Source: Sphingomonas sp. (lineage in GTDB: Bacteria > Pseudomonadota > Alphaproteobacteria > Sphingomonadales > Sphingomonadaceae). Taken from it: a DNA stretch of 64,000 nucleotides. The DNA lies in NCBI RefSeq assembly GCF_019635455.1, contig NZ_JAHBZJ010000013.1, positions 1-64,000 of the forward strand, read 5' to 3'. Under the pieces are notes generated by a model. It searched no databases. It was not told where the DNA came from and saw only the letters and a program-made list of their open reading frames with translations. Shown here piece by piece: positions 1 to 11,081 of the stretch (its first letter is position 1; the number at the start of each line of letters is the position of its first letter). The translations under genes and the position numbers were made by a program.

Positions 1-1
1 C

Positions 2-592
2 GTCAGCCGTAACGCCGTGATCGGCAAGGCGCACCGCCTGGGCCTTCCCGCGCGCCCGTCGCCGGTGAAGCCCAACGAAGCCAAGGCCGCCGCGAAAGCC
101 CAGGCGGCCCCCGCCGCGCCCAAGCCAGCGCCCGCCGCCGCGCCGCCGCCTGCCGCCCCCGCATCGGCGCCCGCGCCGGCGCCGCGCATCGACGCGACCA
201 CTTCGACCCCGAGCGCCACCGGCGAGCTCGCCGGCGCGCCCAAGGCCGCCGAAGGCCCGGTGATGCGCTCGGTCGGCCCCGGCGGCTTCCTTCGCCAGAA
301 TCCCGGCGAGCAATCCGCGCCGATCACGCCGGCGCCGCCGCGCCGCCTGGTCCCCGCCAAGCCCAGCAAGGCGATCGAGGGCAAGACCAGCCTGCTCGAT
401 CTGAACGACCGCATCTGCAAATGGCCGCTTGGCCATCCGGGCGAGCCGGACTTTCATTTTTGCGGCGTCAAGGTGAACCCCGGCTTCCCCTATTGCGTCG
501 AGCATTGCGGCCACGCCTATCAGGCACAGCTGCCGCGCCGCGACCGCCGGCCGCCGCCGCCGCTGCCCTATGGGGGACCGCGCGTTCGGTAA
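2..592 (+). CDS. gcrA: GcrA family cell cycle regulator (5' end outside window)
   Basis: GcrA is an alphaproteobacterial transcription factor that works with sigma-70 RNA polymerase, often at CcrM-methylated promoters, to time cell-cycle genes. The frame is open from base 2 and reads VSRNAVIGKAHRLGLPARPS, the end of the conserved N-terminal helix-turn-helix, so the true start lies upstream. A low-complexity Pro/Ala linker follows. The conserved C-terminal module then has the CKWPLGHP motif and cysteines in FHFCGVKV and YCVEHC, ending in a basic Arg/Pro tail. The GTG at 17 is internal. Family identification is firm; only about 40 N-terminal residues appear to be missing. Confidence 0.93.
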   Translation, partial: VSRNAVIGKAHRLGLPARPSPVKPNEAKAAAKAQAAPAAPKPAPAAAPPPAAPASAPAPAPRIDATTSTPSATGELAGAPKAAEGPVMRSVGPGGFLRQNPGEQSAPITPAPPRRLVPAKPSKAIEGKTSLLDLNDRICKWPLGHPGEPDFHFCGVKVNPGFPYCVEHCGHAYQAQLPRRDRRPPPPLPYGGPRVR

Positions 593-676
593 GGCACGGT
601 TTCCATAACGAAAAAATTCGTCGAAAACGGATCTAGTTTACCAGCCGATAACCAACGCGCCGCTAATCGACGCCCG

Positions 677-997
677 GTGTTCTCTCGGGTTTCCTTTCTT
701 GCAGCGGCATTGATCCCGATCCAGATCGGACTCGTTCTGGTAACGATATCAGCTGTCAGCTTTGCTCCGCCTGCTCATGGCGCGATGGCGCTGATCGCAC
801 TCGACGGCACCGTCGGCGACCGACTGGCCGGGCCTGCCATTGCGCGCGGGGCCGACCTGCTGGGCCGTGGACCGGCGCGAAACATCCTGCTGATCCGCGC
901 CGATCGCGGCCGGATCTTCCTGCCGATGCTCTCTCGCGGGGTACTCGTCATCGCCGCTCCCCAAAGCTGGTGTGGCGCCGGAAAGGACCCGTCATGA
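677..997 (+). CDS. small protein with N-terminal hydrophobic segment, coupled to MCP gene
   Basis: I do not recognise this 106-residue protein. It uses a GTG start at 677 and has a hydrophobic N-terminal segment (about residues 5-32) resembling a signal sequence or membrane anchor, ending near PPAHGA. The rest is short and Arg/Gly/Leu-rich with one late cysteine. Its stop overlaps the ATG of the downstream chemotaxis-type gene in an ATGA, which argues for co-translation. An ATG at 784 would give a version without the hydrophobic segment. It might also be only a leader ORF, so confidence is moderate. Confidence 0.5.
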   Translation: MFSRVSFLAAALIPIQIGLVLVTISAVSFAPPAHGAMALIALDGTVGDRLAGPAIARGADLLGRGPARNILLIRADRGRIFLPMLSRGVLVIAAPQSWCGAGKDPS

Positions 998-2520
998 CGC
1001 CGCCGGAAGTCCTGCAACTGCGCCGTCGCGGCACCCATATCCTGATCGCCGCGTCGTGGTTCCTCACGGCGTTCATCGCGCTGGCGAGCGCATTCCTGGC
1101 GCACGGCACCGCGCTGCCCGTGTTTCTGGCCGGAGCGCTGGCCAATGCGATGCCGACCTTCATGGTGCTGCGCGGACGGGCGGACCGGCAGACCCGGCTG
1201 GCGATCGGCACCCTCGCCGCGGTCCTTCCGGCGCTTGGCGTGTATGCGCTTGTCGGCGACCCTTGGCAGATGGATGCGCATCTGTACTTTCTGGTGACCC
1301 TCGCGGGACTGACGATCCTGTGTGACTGGCGGCCGATCGTGCTGGCGGCGGCGCTGATTGCCGCGCACCATTTGCTCCTTCTCTATCTGGTCCCTGCCTG
1401 GGTGTTCAGCGGCGGCGGCGATATCAAACGCGTATTGTTCCATGCCGCCGCAGTGGTGATGGAAGCGACGGTGCTGGTCTATCTGACCACCATGTTGCGG
1501 ACGCTGTTGCAGGTGCAGGCCGACGCCCGCGACGCCAGCGAACGAACCGCGGTGATCGCCGACGATCGGCGCGAAATCGCCGAGCGGGCGATGTCCGACG
1601 CCGCCGATGCGGCGCGGCGCGAGGCGCAGGAACGCGGGCAGCGCGAAGCGATCGCCAGTGAGGCGGAAGCCCAACGCCGCATCATGCAGCGCGACCTGAC
1701 CGACGCGTTTCAGGCGTCGATGGCCGGCGTGGTCGGCACCGTCGGCACCGCTGCGGCGGAACTGGAACAGCTTTCGACCTTGCTGGCCGAACTGGCGCGG
1801 CGAACGAATCAGGAAACGCGCGAATCCGCCTCGAATGCCGTTCAGACGTCGAACGCGATCGAGACGCTCGCGACCCAGCTGCGCGACCTGTCCACCTCGA
1901 TCACCGCGATCGCGGCGAGCGCGGACCAGCAGGCGCAGCGCAGCGACGACGCCACGGCGATCTCCGATGGCGGGCGCGGCGCGGTTGCCGCGCTCACCGA
2001 GCGGTCGAACACGATCACCGGCTTTGCCCAGTCGATCCACGAGATCGCGACCCGGACCAACCTGCTCGCACTCAACGCCACGATCGAGGCGTCGCGCGCG
2101 GGCGAGGCGGGACGCGGCTTCGCGGTCGTCGCGCATGAGGTGAAGCAGCTGGCCGGGGAAGCGGCGCGCGCGACGGGCGAAATCCACTCGCTCGCCGATT
2201 CGATGCATGACGGCGCCGAAATCGCGCAGGGCGCGCTGACCGAGATCACCGCGATGGTGGCGGACCTGGCGACTGCGGCAGAATCGATCCGCGCGGCGGT
2301 CGATACCCAGCGCGAAACCGCGGCCGCGATCGATGATTCGGCGCGCGATGCCGCCGGCGGCGCGGCGTTCATGGTGGAACATATCCGGGGCGTCGCGACA
2401 ATGGCGGGAGAGACGCAGTCGCTGTCCGATCGCGTCGCCACCGCCGCCGCCGCGCTGTCGAGCACCGCGCGCGCACTCGACGATTCGACCCGCGGCTTCC
2501 TGGCGCGGATCGCCGCATAG
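994..2520 (+). CDS. methyl-accepting chemotaxis-type signalling protein
   Basis: This 508-residue protein has about five or six hydrophobic segments in residues 10-165 and no sizeable periplasmic loop. A helical coiled-coil stretch (about 170-235) and a C-terminal MCP signalling domain follow. The signalling hairpin tip is clear: [20 protein letters not shown] followed by [13 protein letters not shown], matching the family consensus that contacts CheA/CheW. I chose the ATG at 994 over GTG 970 because GGAAAGGA precedes it at good spacing and it makes an ATGA overlap with the upstream small gene. The lack of a ligand-binding periplasmic domain suggests it senses a membrane or internal cue (inference). 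No che genes are nearby. Confidence 0.88.
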   Translation: MTPPEVLQLRRRGTHILIAASWFLTAFIALASAFLAHGTALPVFLAGALANAMPTFMVLRGRADRQTRLAIGTLAAVLPALGVYALVGDPWQMDAHLYFLVTLAGLTILCDWRPIVLAAALIAAHHLLLLYLVPAWVFSGGGDIKRVLFHAAAVVMEATVLVYLTTMLRTLLQVQADARDASERTAVIADDRREIAERAMSDAADAARREAQERGQREAIASEAEAQRRIMQRDLTDAFQASMAGVVGTVGTAAAELEQLSTLLAELARRTNQETRESASNAVQTSNAIETLATQLRDLSTSITAIAASADQQAQRSDDATAISDGGRGAVAALTERSNTITGFAQSIHEIATRTNLLALNATIEASRAGEAGRGFAVVAHEVKQLAGEAARATGEIHSLADSMHDGAEIAQGALTEITAMVADLATAAESIRAAVDTQRETAAAIDDSARDAAGGAAFMVEHIRGVATMAGETQSLSDRVATAAAALSSTARALDDSTRGFLARIAA

Positions 2521-2568
2521 GCAACGGAACAGCCGCCCCGCTTGCCCGCGCCGGGGGGAACGATATAG

Positions 2569-5290
<2,722 letters not shown>

Positions 5291-5293
<3 letters not shown>

Positions 5294-5317
5294 ACTTTTT
5301 TGACGCCGGGGTGTAAG
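5291..5317 (+). promoter_or_regulatory. candidate ECF-type promoter of the sigma factor gene
   Basis: TGAAC followed by a T-tract begins at 5291, overlapping the stop of the preceding gene. GTGTAAG follows at 5311-5317, about 15 bases after the AAC. An AAC plus T-tract upstream element is characteristic of ECF sigma promoters, and the next gene encodes an ECF-like sigma factor, so autoregulation is plausible. The -10 element is guesswork. Confidence 0.4.
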
Positions 5318-5347
5318 AAGCCGGCGTTCCGCGCGACTAAAGGGGGT

Positions 5348-5884
5348 ATGGGCGGACACCTCACCAACCAGCGCCACGCGGCAGCGGACCGGCTCTATGC
5401 CGAGGCCTGTGCCGTCCACGCGCCGGCGCTCGCCCGGTTGGCGCGCGCGGTCGAGCGCGACGCGGATCGCGCCCGCGACCTGGAGCAGGACATCCATCTG
5501 GCGCTATGGCGCAGCCTGGCGCGTTATGACGGCCGCTGCGCGCTCGGCACCTGGACCTATCGCGTCGCACACAATGTCGCCGCAGGCCACGCCACGCGCG
5601 GCGCGCGATCGACGCGGCTGGTGGCGCTGGAGGAGGCCGACGCGCTGGCCGCCGATGACGACCCGGAAGCCCAGGCGGGCGAGGCCTGGGTGATCGAGCG
5701 GCTTCACCGCCTGATCGCCGCGCTGAAGCCCGCCGACCGCAGCGTGATCCTGCTCTATCTCGAAGGCCTCGACACCGCGACGATCGCGGACGTCACCGGC
5801 CTTTCATCCAGCAATGTCGGCGTGAAGGTGCATCGCATCAAGGCGATGCTGGCGCGCCAGTTCAATTCCGGAGACCCCGTATGA
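5348..5884 (+). CDS. ECF-like RNA polymerase sigma factor
   Basis: A 178-residue sigma-70 family protein of ECF size. The sigma2 region lies at about residues 20-85, including DLEQDIHLALWRSLARYDGR and the promoter-melting/-10 segment GTWTYRVAHNVA. Sigma4 lies at about 115-172, with LYLEGLDTATIADVTGLSSS as the helix-turn-helix contacting the -35. The ATG at 5348 directly follows a strong AAAGGGGGT ribosome-binding site; TTG 5300 is an inferior alternative. The gene overlaps the next one (ATGA), a membrane protein that could be a signalling partner. No canonical zinc-binding anti-sigma HxxxCxxC motif is present nearby. Confidence 0.85.
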   Translation: MGGHLTNQRHAAADRLYAEACAVHAPALARLARAVERDADRARDLEQDIHLALWRSLARYDGRCALGTWTYRVAHNVAAGHATRGARSTRLVALEEADALAADDDPEAQAGEAWVIERLHRLIAALKPADRSVILLYLEGLDTATIADVTGLSSSNVGVKVHRIKAMLARQFNSGDPV

Positions 5885-6465
5885 GCGACCCGCTGATCCA
5901 CCTGTGGACCGCGCGCGAGGCGGACGCCGGCGCGATCCCGCCCGAACAGCTGCGCGCCCGCGATGCCGCCCTGCGCCGCCGGGCATGGCGTCGCGACCTG
6001 ATCGAATATGCCGCCGGCGCGCTGGTCGTCGCGATATTCGCCTGGTATATCCTGCTCATCCCCGAAACGTCGATGCGGATCGCGAGCGCGGTCATCATCG
6101 CCGGCACGCTGATCGTCATGCGGAATCTGTGGAAACGCCGTGCGGTCGAGGATCCGGCGGCATTGGCCGATGATGCGATCGCCTGTTACCGGTCGCGACT
6201 GGCGCAGCAACGCGACATGCTGGCGAGCGTCGCGCGATGGTATCTCGCGCCGCTCGTTCCCGGGCTGGTGCTGTTCGTGATCGCGACCGTCGTCGCCAGT
6301 GCGCGGGTGATGGCGATCGGCCCGGCGCTGGCCACCGGCGCGATCACCCTGGCCTTTGCCGGCGCGCTGTTCGTCGGCATCCTGCTGCTCAACCGCCGCG
6401 CCGCGCGCACGCTCGACGCGGAAATCGCCGCGCTCGACGCGATGCGCGACCCCCCATCGCGCTGA
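5881..6465 (+). CDS. four-helix membrane protein coupled to the ECF sigma gene
   Basis: A 194-residue protein of no family I can name. Hydrophobic segments lie at about 42-60, 65-81, 121-140 and 148-170, with a charged cytosolic N-terminus of about 40 residues. The start overlaps the sigma-factor stop in an ATGA, so translation is probably coupled. Position and topology fit a membrane regulator (possible non-canonical anti-sigma factor) of the upstream sigma factor. This is inference from context, as no ZAS motif is present. Confidence 0.7.
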   Translation: MSDPLIHLWTAREADAGAIPPEQLRARDAALRRRAWRRDLIEYAAGALVVAIFAWYILLIPETSMRIASAVIIAGTLIVMRNLWKRRAVEDPAALADDAIACYRSRLAQQRDMLASVARWYLAPLVPGLVLFVIATVVASARVMAIGPALATGAITLAFAGALFVGILLLNRRAARTLDAEIAALDAMRDPPSR

Positions 6466-6482
6466 ATTCAAAGGAGATGTTG

Positions 6483-7787
6483 ATGCGACCGATGCTTATC
6501 GCCGCGCTTGGCCTGCTGGCGGCTCTCCCCGCCCCGATCGCGGCACAGACGCCCGCCCCGCCGCCGGCCGCCGCGGCGACCCCTTCCCCCGCCTTGTCCC
6601 AGCGGATCGCCGCGCTTCCGGACATCGTCGGCGGGAGCGGCGATTTCGACGCCTATTTCGCCCCCGCCTTTCGCGCCCAGGTGCCGAAAGAGACGTTCGA
6701 CGAGGTCGGGCGCCAGTTGAAGGCGCAATATGGCGCGGTGACGAAGGTGGAGTCGGTCACCGCCATCTCGCCCACCAGCGCCGGGGTGCAGCTGGGATTC
6801 GAGCGGGGGATCGCCCGGCTGGACATCGTCATCGACGCCGCCCCGCCCCATGCGGTGACCGGCCTGCGCATCACCGGCACCCAGCCGCGCGTGGAAAGTG
6901 CAGAGGCGATCGAGGCGGAATTTCGCGATCTGCCCGGCAGCGCCGCCTATGGCGTCTATGCGCTTGGCCACAGCGTCAGCCCGGTCACCGAAATGGCCGG
7001 CGACCGGCTGATGCCGCTCGGCTCCGCGTTCAAGCTGTGGGTGCTGGCGGAGGCGGCGCGGCAGGTTTCGGCCGGGGAACGCGGCTGGACCGATATCATC
7101 CGCCTGGGCGAACGCTCGCTCCCGTCGGGAATGATGCAGAACTGGCCCGAGGGGGCGCCAGTCACGCTGCACACGCTGGCGACGATGATGATCTCGATCA
7201 GCGACAATAGCGCGACCGACACGTTGCTGCGCACGCTGGGGCGCGATCGCGTCGATGCGATGGTGCGCCGGATCGGTCATTCGGACGCACGCGCGACCCT
7301 GCCGGTGCTGACGACGATCGAGGCGTTCCGGTTGAAGGCGGCGGACAATGCGGCGCTGGCGGCACAGTGGCGGGCGGCGGGACCCGATGGGCGACGGCGG
7401 ATGCTGCGCGAACAGGCGGAACGGATCGCGGCGACGCGGATGGACCCGGCCTGGTTCGCGGCCCGGCCCCGCGCGCTCGACGTCGAATGGTTCGCCACGC
7501 CGCGCGACGAGGCGGCGGTGATGAACTGGCTGCGCGTGAAGGGCGGCGCGGACGCGCTGGCCATCCTGGCGATCAACCCGACCACCACGATCGCCGACCA
7601 GTTCGATTATGTCGGGTTCAAGGGCGGATCGGAAACCGGCGTAGTCTATGGCAATTGGCTGGTGAAGACGAAGCGCGGCAACTGGTATGCCGTCACCGGC
7701 GGGTGGAATCGCGCCGACGCCGGCGTCGATAATGGCGCGTTCATGGCGCTGATGAACCGTGTACTGGCGCGGGTCGCCACGCAATGA
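6483..7787 (+). CDS. periplasmic class A beta-lactamase-fold serine hydrolase
   Basis: A 434-residue secreted protein with a signal peptide (about 1-21, ending AAQ), a Pro/Ala linker, an N-terminal domain of about 100 residues and a C-terminal DD-peptidase/beta-lactamase fold. Catalytic motifs are in order: S181-x-x-K184 (SAFK), SDN (240-242) and K380-G-G. The ATG at 6483 is preceded by AAGGAG at proper spacing; the ATG at 6477 abuts that site. At this length, with an extra N-terminal domain, it resembles Beta-lactamase2-family (PF13354-type) hydrolases rather than classical resistance enzymes. It lies 17 bases after the sigma/membrane gene pair and may belong to that transcript. Confidence 0.85.
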   Translation: MRPMLIAALGLLAALPAPIAAQTPAPPPAAAATPSPALSQRIAALPDIVGGSGDFDAYFAPAFRAQVPKETFDEVGRQLKAQYGAVTKVESVTAISPTSAGVQLGFERGIARLDIVIDAAPPHAVTGLRITGTQPRVESAEAIEAEFRDLPGSAAYGVYALGHSVSPVTEMAGDRLMPLGSAFKLWVLAEAARQVSAGERGWTDIIRLGERSLPSGMMQNWPEGAPVTLHTLATMMISISDNSATDTLLRTLGRDRVDAMVRRIGHSDARATLPVLTTIEAFRLKAADNAALAAQWRAAGPDGRRRMLREQAERIAATRMDPAWFAARPRALDVEWFATPRDEAAVMNWLRVKGGADALAILAINPTTTIADQFDYVGFKGGSETGVVYGNWLVKTKRGNWYAVTGGWNRADAGVDNGAFMALMNRVLARVATQ

Positions 7788-7791
7788 GGGA

Positions 7792-8049
7792 TCACAGGTC
7801 GCCGCGCATCCGGTTGCGGTGATAGCGGGTGCGCACCGCGACGCCGGTGACGATGAGCATCACCGCCGGTCCGATCACCAGCATCGGGACCCAGCGCGGC
7901 AGGCCCAGGAACGGCGCGGCAAAGGCGATGCCCGCGCCGATCACCGCCAGCCCCAGCGCCGAGGTGCGCAGGCCCCGCGCGACACCGCGCAGTTCCTGGC
8001 GATAGGCGGCCCGCTGGACCGGGTCTTCAAGATCAGGCGGCTGTGGCAT
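7792..8049 (-). CDS. small two-helix membrane protein
   Basis: An 85-residue protein with hydrophobic segments at about 31-48 and 54-72 and a basic C-terminus (RTRYHRNRMRGDL). I do not recognise a family. It starts inside the end of the upstream GNAT gene (17-base overlap) and ends four bases from the convergent serine hydrolase. It is likely the last gene of the LysR-GNAT transcript. Confidence 0.65.
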   Translation of the reverse strand: MPQPPDLEDPVQRAAYRQELRGVARGLRTSALGLAVIGAGIAFAAPFLGLPRWVPMLVIGPAVMLIVTGVAVRTRYHRNRMRGDL

Positions 8050-8578
8050 TCCATTCCTCCCGCAACAGACCGTAGATCACCGAATCGCGCACGCCCAGAT
8101 GCGTTTCCCACTCGCCGCGCAAATGCCCTTCCAGCGTGAAGCCCAGCCGTTCGAGCAACGCGCGCGAAGATGAATTGTCGGAATCGGTATCGGCGAACAC
8201 GCGCCGCTGTCCCTCGGCAAAAATGCGATCGATCACCGCGCTCACAGCTTCGCGCGCGATTCCCGTGCGCCAGTGGGTCCGGGCGAGCAGGTAGCCCAGT
8301 TCGCTCACATTCCCCTGGCGTTTCTCGCCGGCGGCGACGACGCCGATCGCGCTGTCGTCGCCGCGCAGGGTGATCGCCCACGCGCGCCAGTCGGACGCGT
8401 GCCGCACGAAATCGGCGCGCGTCTGTTCGATGTCGGTGTGCGGCGGACCGGACCAATAGGTCATCAGGTCGGGATCGGCGTAGCTGGCGTGCAGCGCGTC
8501 GGCATCCTCGACCCGACGCGGGCGCAGGATCAGCCGTGGGGTTTCGAGCCTAGCCGTCTCGCGCACCGGCAGGCTCAC
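8033..8578 (-). CDS. GNAT family N-acetyltransferase (RimJ/RimL-like)
   Basis: A 181-residue acyl-CoA-dependent N-acetyltransferase. The N-terminus TARLETPRLILRPRRVEDAD is the hallmark of RimJ/RimL-type GNATs. The acetyl-CoA-binding motif A region is ELGYLLARTHWRTGIAREAV, followed by the NSSSRALLERLGF helix typical of the subfamily. I chose the GTG at 8578, which forms a GTGA overlap with the LysR stop; the longer frame to 8650 lies within LysR. The substrate (ribosomal protein, amino acid or antibiotic) cannot be told from sequence. Confidence 0.87.
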   Translation of the reverse strand: MSLPVRETARLETPRLILRPRRVEDADALHASYADPDLMTYWSGPPHTDIEQTRADFVRHASDWRAWAITLRGDDSAIGVVAAGEKRQGNVSELGYLLARTHWRTGIAREAVSAVIDRIFAEGQRRVFADTDSDNSSSRALLERLGFTLEGHLRGEWETHLGVRDSVIYGLLREEWNATAA

Positions 8579-9369
8579 GCCTCGCCCAGCGCCTCGACCA
8601 GCGCCTTCACCTTCTTCTGCCGCCATTGCGGCAGCGGCGCGACCATCCAATAGCCCAGTTTCGACGGTCGCGGCTCACCGACGATGGTCAGCGCGCCGGC
8701 GGCAATCGCATCGCGCGCCAGCAATTCGGGAACCGTCGCGTGGCCCAGCCCCTGCGCCGCAGCGTCGAGCGCCAGGCCCGCGTCGCCGACGCGCACCAGC
8801 GCCGCATCGTCCGGGGCGATGCAGCCGGGCCAGGCGATCGGGGTCTGCGCGGTGGAGCCGGGCCGCGCCACGGTGACGACGCCGTCGCTCTCCAGCGCCT
8901 CGCCCTCATGCTCGCCCGGCCCCTCGCCCCAGCGGATCGCGAGGTCGAGATTGGCTTCGGTGAATTCGATCGCATCGTCGGCGGCGATCAGTACGAACCG
9001 CAGATCGGGATCGGCGCGCGCAATTTCGGCAAGGCGCGGCATCAGCCATTTTTCGGTCAGGTCGCGCGGCGCGGCGATGGTCAGCGACTTGGACGATTGA
9101 CCCGCCTGCATCGCCCGCACCGCTTCCTCGAACTGAAGGAAGCCGGCGCGCAGCGCGGCAAGCCCCGCCTCTGCCTCAGGCGTCAGCTCCAGCCCCTTGG
9201 TGGTGCGGCGGAACAGGACGACGCCCAGCGTGTCCTCCAGCGCGCGAATCTGCTGTCCGACAGCCGCCGGCGTCACCGCCAGTTCGTCGGCGGCGCGCGT
9301 GAAGGACAGGTGCCGCGCCGCCGCGTCCAGGACGCGCAGGCCGTTGAGCGGAAGATGGGTGCGTTTCAC
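8575..9369 (-). CDS. LysR family transcriptional regulator (GcvA-like)
   Basis: A 264-residue LysR-type regulator with a GTG start. The N-terminal winged helix-turn-helix (about 1-65) contains LSFTRAADELAVTPAAVGQQ, and the PBP-like effector domain begins near residue 90. The spacing and the LPLNGLRVLDAAARH opening are typical of the GcvA-like subgroup. It is shorter than the usual 290-310 residues, mainly in the effector domain. It is coupled to a downstream acetyltransferase gene rather than facing a divergent target gene, so its regulon is not evident here. Confidence 0.88.
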   Translation of the reverse strand: MKRTHLPLNGLRVLDAAARHLSFTRAADELAVTPAAVGQQIRALEDTLGVVLFRRTTKGLELTPEAEAGLAALRAGFLQFEEAVRAMQAGQSSKSLTIAAPRDLTEKWLMPRLAEIARADPDLRFVLIAADDAIEFTEANLDLAIRWGEGPGEHEGEALESDGVVTVARPGSTAQTPIAWPGCIAPDDAALVRVGDAGLALDAAAQGLGHATVPELLARDAIAAGALTIVGEPRPSKLGYWMVAPLPQWRQKKVKALVEALGEA

Positions 9370-9379
9370 CGACGGCGCC

Positions 9380-9778
9380 CTATTGCGTAACCGCCGGCGC
9401 GCGCAGCGCGAAGCGCGGGATTGCGACGTCGAATTCGCGCCCGTCCGCGCCGACCATCACATAGCTTCCCTCCATATGACCGGTCGGCGTGGTGAGCGGG
9501 CATCCGGAGACATAGTCAAAGCTCGATCCCGGCGCGATCATCGGCTGTTCGCCGACCACGCCCTCACCCTCGACGCTGTGCTGATGGCCGCGTCCGTCGG
9601 TGATCGTCCAGCGGCGCGACAGCAGCTGGACGGCCTGATGCGCGCCATTTTCGATCCGGATGTGATACGCCCAGAACCACCGCCCGCGTTCCGGCTGCGA
9701 CTGTTCGGGCAGATAGCTGACCGAAACCCGCACGGTGATGTCGCGGGTCGTCGCGTCCTGTTCGAACAGCGCATTCAC
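9380..9778 (-). CDS. apaG: ApaG domain protein (Co2+/Mg2+ efflux-associated)
   Basis: A 132-residue protein of full family length with the fibronectin-III-like ApaG fold. Diagnostic segments are RWFWAYHIRIEN, LLSRRWTITDGRG and PLTTPTGHMEGSYVM. ApaG affects divalent metal tolerance in Salmonella, but its molecular activity is unsettled; related domains occur in FBXO3 and PDIP38. The GTG start overlaps the metZ stop (GTGA), so apaG is translated downstream of metZ. A metZ-apaG pair is common in sphingomonads. Confidence 0.93.
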   Translation of the reverse strand: MNALFEQDATTRDITVRVSVSYLPEQSQPERGRWFWAYHIRIENGAHQAVQLLSRRWTITDGRGHQHSVEGEGVVGEQPMIAPGSSFDYVSGCPLTTPTGHMEGSYVMVGADGREFDVAIPRFALRAPAVTQ

Positions 9779-10983
9779 AGCCCGACCGTCGCCAGCGCCC
9801 GATCGAGATCCTCGATCAGGTCGTCGGCATCCTCAAGCCCGACATTGAGCCGCAGCATCCCTTCGCCCACGCCCATCGCCAGCCGCTGGTCCTCGGCGAC
9901 GCCGCTGTGGGTGGTGGAGGCGGGATGGGTCATCAGCGACCGTGAATCGCCGATATTGTTCGAAATGTCGATGAGGGCCAGCGCATCGAGCAGGCCATGC
10001 GCCTGCGCCCGCCCGCCATCGACTTCGAACGAGAAGATCGGCCCTGCCGCCGCCATCTGGCGCATCGCCAGGTCGTGCTGCGGATGGCTGTCCAGGCCGG
10101 GATAATTGACCGCCGGCACCCGCCCCGCAAGGAAACGCGCGACCCGCATCGCATTCTCGCTCTGTCGCCGGATGCGCAGATCGAGCGTTTCCAGCCCCTT
10201 CAGCACCACCCACGCGTTGAACGGCGAGAGCGTCGGCCCGGTATTGCGGTGGAAGGGGAGCAGCGTGTCGTTGATGAACGCGTCGGTGCCGCACACCGCG
10301 CCGGCCAGCACACGCCCCTGCCCGTCCATCATCTTCGTCGCGCTGTACGCCACGACGTCCGCACCGAACTCCATCGGGCGTTGCAGCGCCGGAGTGGCAA
10401 AGGCGTTATCGACAACGGTGGTGATACCGCGCTCTTTCGCGATGCCGCACACCGCCGCCAGATCGACGACGTCCATCGTCGGATTGGCGGGAGTTTCGAA
10501 GAAGAAGACCCGCGTATTCGGGCGGATCGCGTCGATGAACTGCTGGGGATCGCGCGCATCGACCACCGTCGTCTCGATCCCGAAACGCGGCAACAGCGTA
10601 TCGGTGAGCCAGCGGCACGAACCGAACGCCGCGCGCCCGCCGACCAGATGGTCGCCGCTCGACAACTGGCATAGCAGCGCGGCGGTCATCGCCGCCATGC
10701 CCGACGCGGTGGCGCGACACGCCTCCGCCCCCTCGAGCAGCGCGATCCGCTGTTCCAGCATCTCCACCGTCGGATTCTGGAGCCGCGAATAGGTCATGCC
10801 CTGTTGCTCGCCGGCGAACCGCGCGGCGGCGTCGCCGGCGCAGTCATAGGCGTAACCAGAGGTGAGGAAGAGCGCCTCGCTCGTCTCCCCCCATTCGCTG
10901 CGCGCGGTTCCCCCGCGCACGGCCAGCGTTGCGGGCTTCCAGCCCCTCGTGATCTCGCGATCCTGTCCGGTACGGCGCTTCAT
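9775..10983 (-). CDS. metZ: O-succinylhomoserine sulfhydrylase
   Basis: A 402-residue PLP enzyme of the Cys/Met metabolism family, which converts O-succinylhomoserine plus sulfide directly to homocysteine in methionine synthesis. PLP-binding features include YSRLQNPTVEMLEQRIALLE (phosphate-contacting region), the ATASGMAA loop, VVDNAFATP and K217 in the SATKMMDGQGR Schiff-base motif. The ATG at 10983 gives the usual MetZ start; 11019 would be a 12-residue extension. MetZ is favoured over MetB/MetC by overall resemblance and the apaG neighbour. The exact substrate specificity is inferred. Confidence 0.9.
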   Translation of the reverse strand: MKRRTGQDREITRGWKPATLAVRGGTARSEWGETSEALFLTSGYAYDCAGDAAARFAGEQQGMTYSRLQNPTVEMLEQRIALLEGAEACRATASGMAAMTAALLCQLSSGDHLVGGRAAFGSCRWLTDTLLPRFGIETTVVDARDPQQFIDAIRPNTRVFFFETPANPTMDVVDLAAVCGIAKERGITTVVDNAFATPALQRPMEFGADVVAYSATKMMDGQGRVLAGAVCGTDAFINDTLLPFHRNTGPTLSPFNAWVVLKGLETLDLRIRRQSENAMRVARFLAGRVPAVNYPGLDSHPQHDLAMRQMAAAGPIFSFEVDGGRAQAHGLLDALALIDISNNIGDSRSLMTHPASTTHSGVAEDQRLAMGVGEGMLRLNVGLEDADDLIEDLDRALATVGL

Positions 10984-11081
10984 GGCGGCCCATGTGACCG
11001 CTCGCGCGCGCGGACGCAAGGGACAGCGGACGCAAGGGACAGGCGTGACGGCGGCGCGAAGCTCAGCTATCGACCCGCACC

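Noticed and set aside
6483-7787. acquired antibiotic-resistance beta-lactamase
   Set aside because: The motifs fit the fold, but the extra domain, native codon use and lack of any mobile element argue for a resident envelope enzyme.
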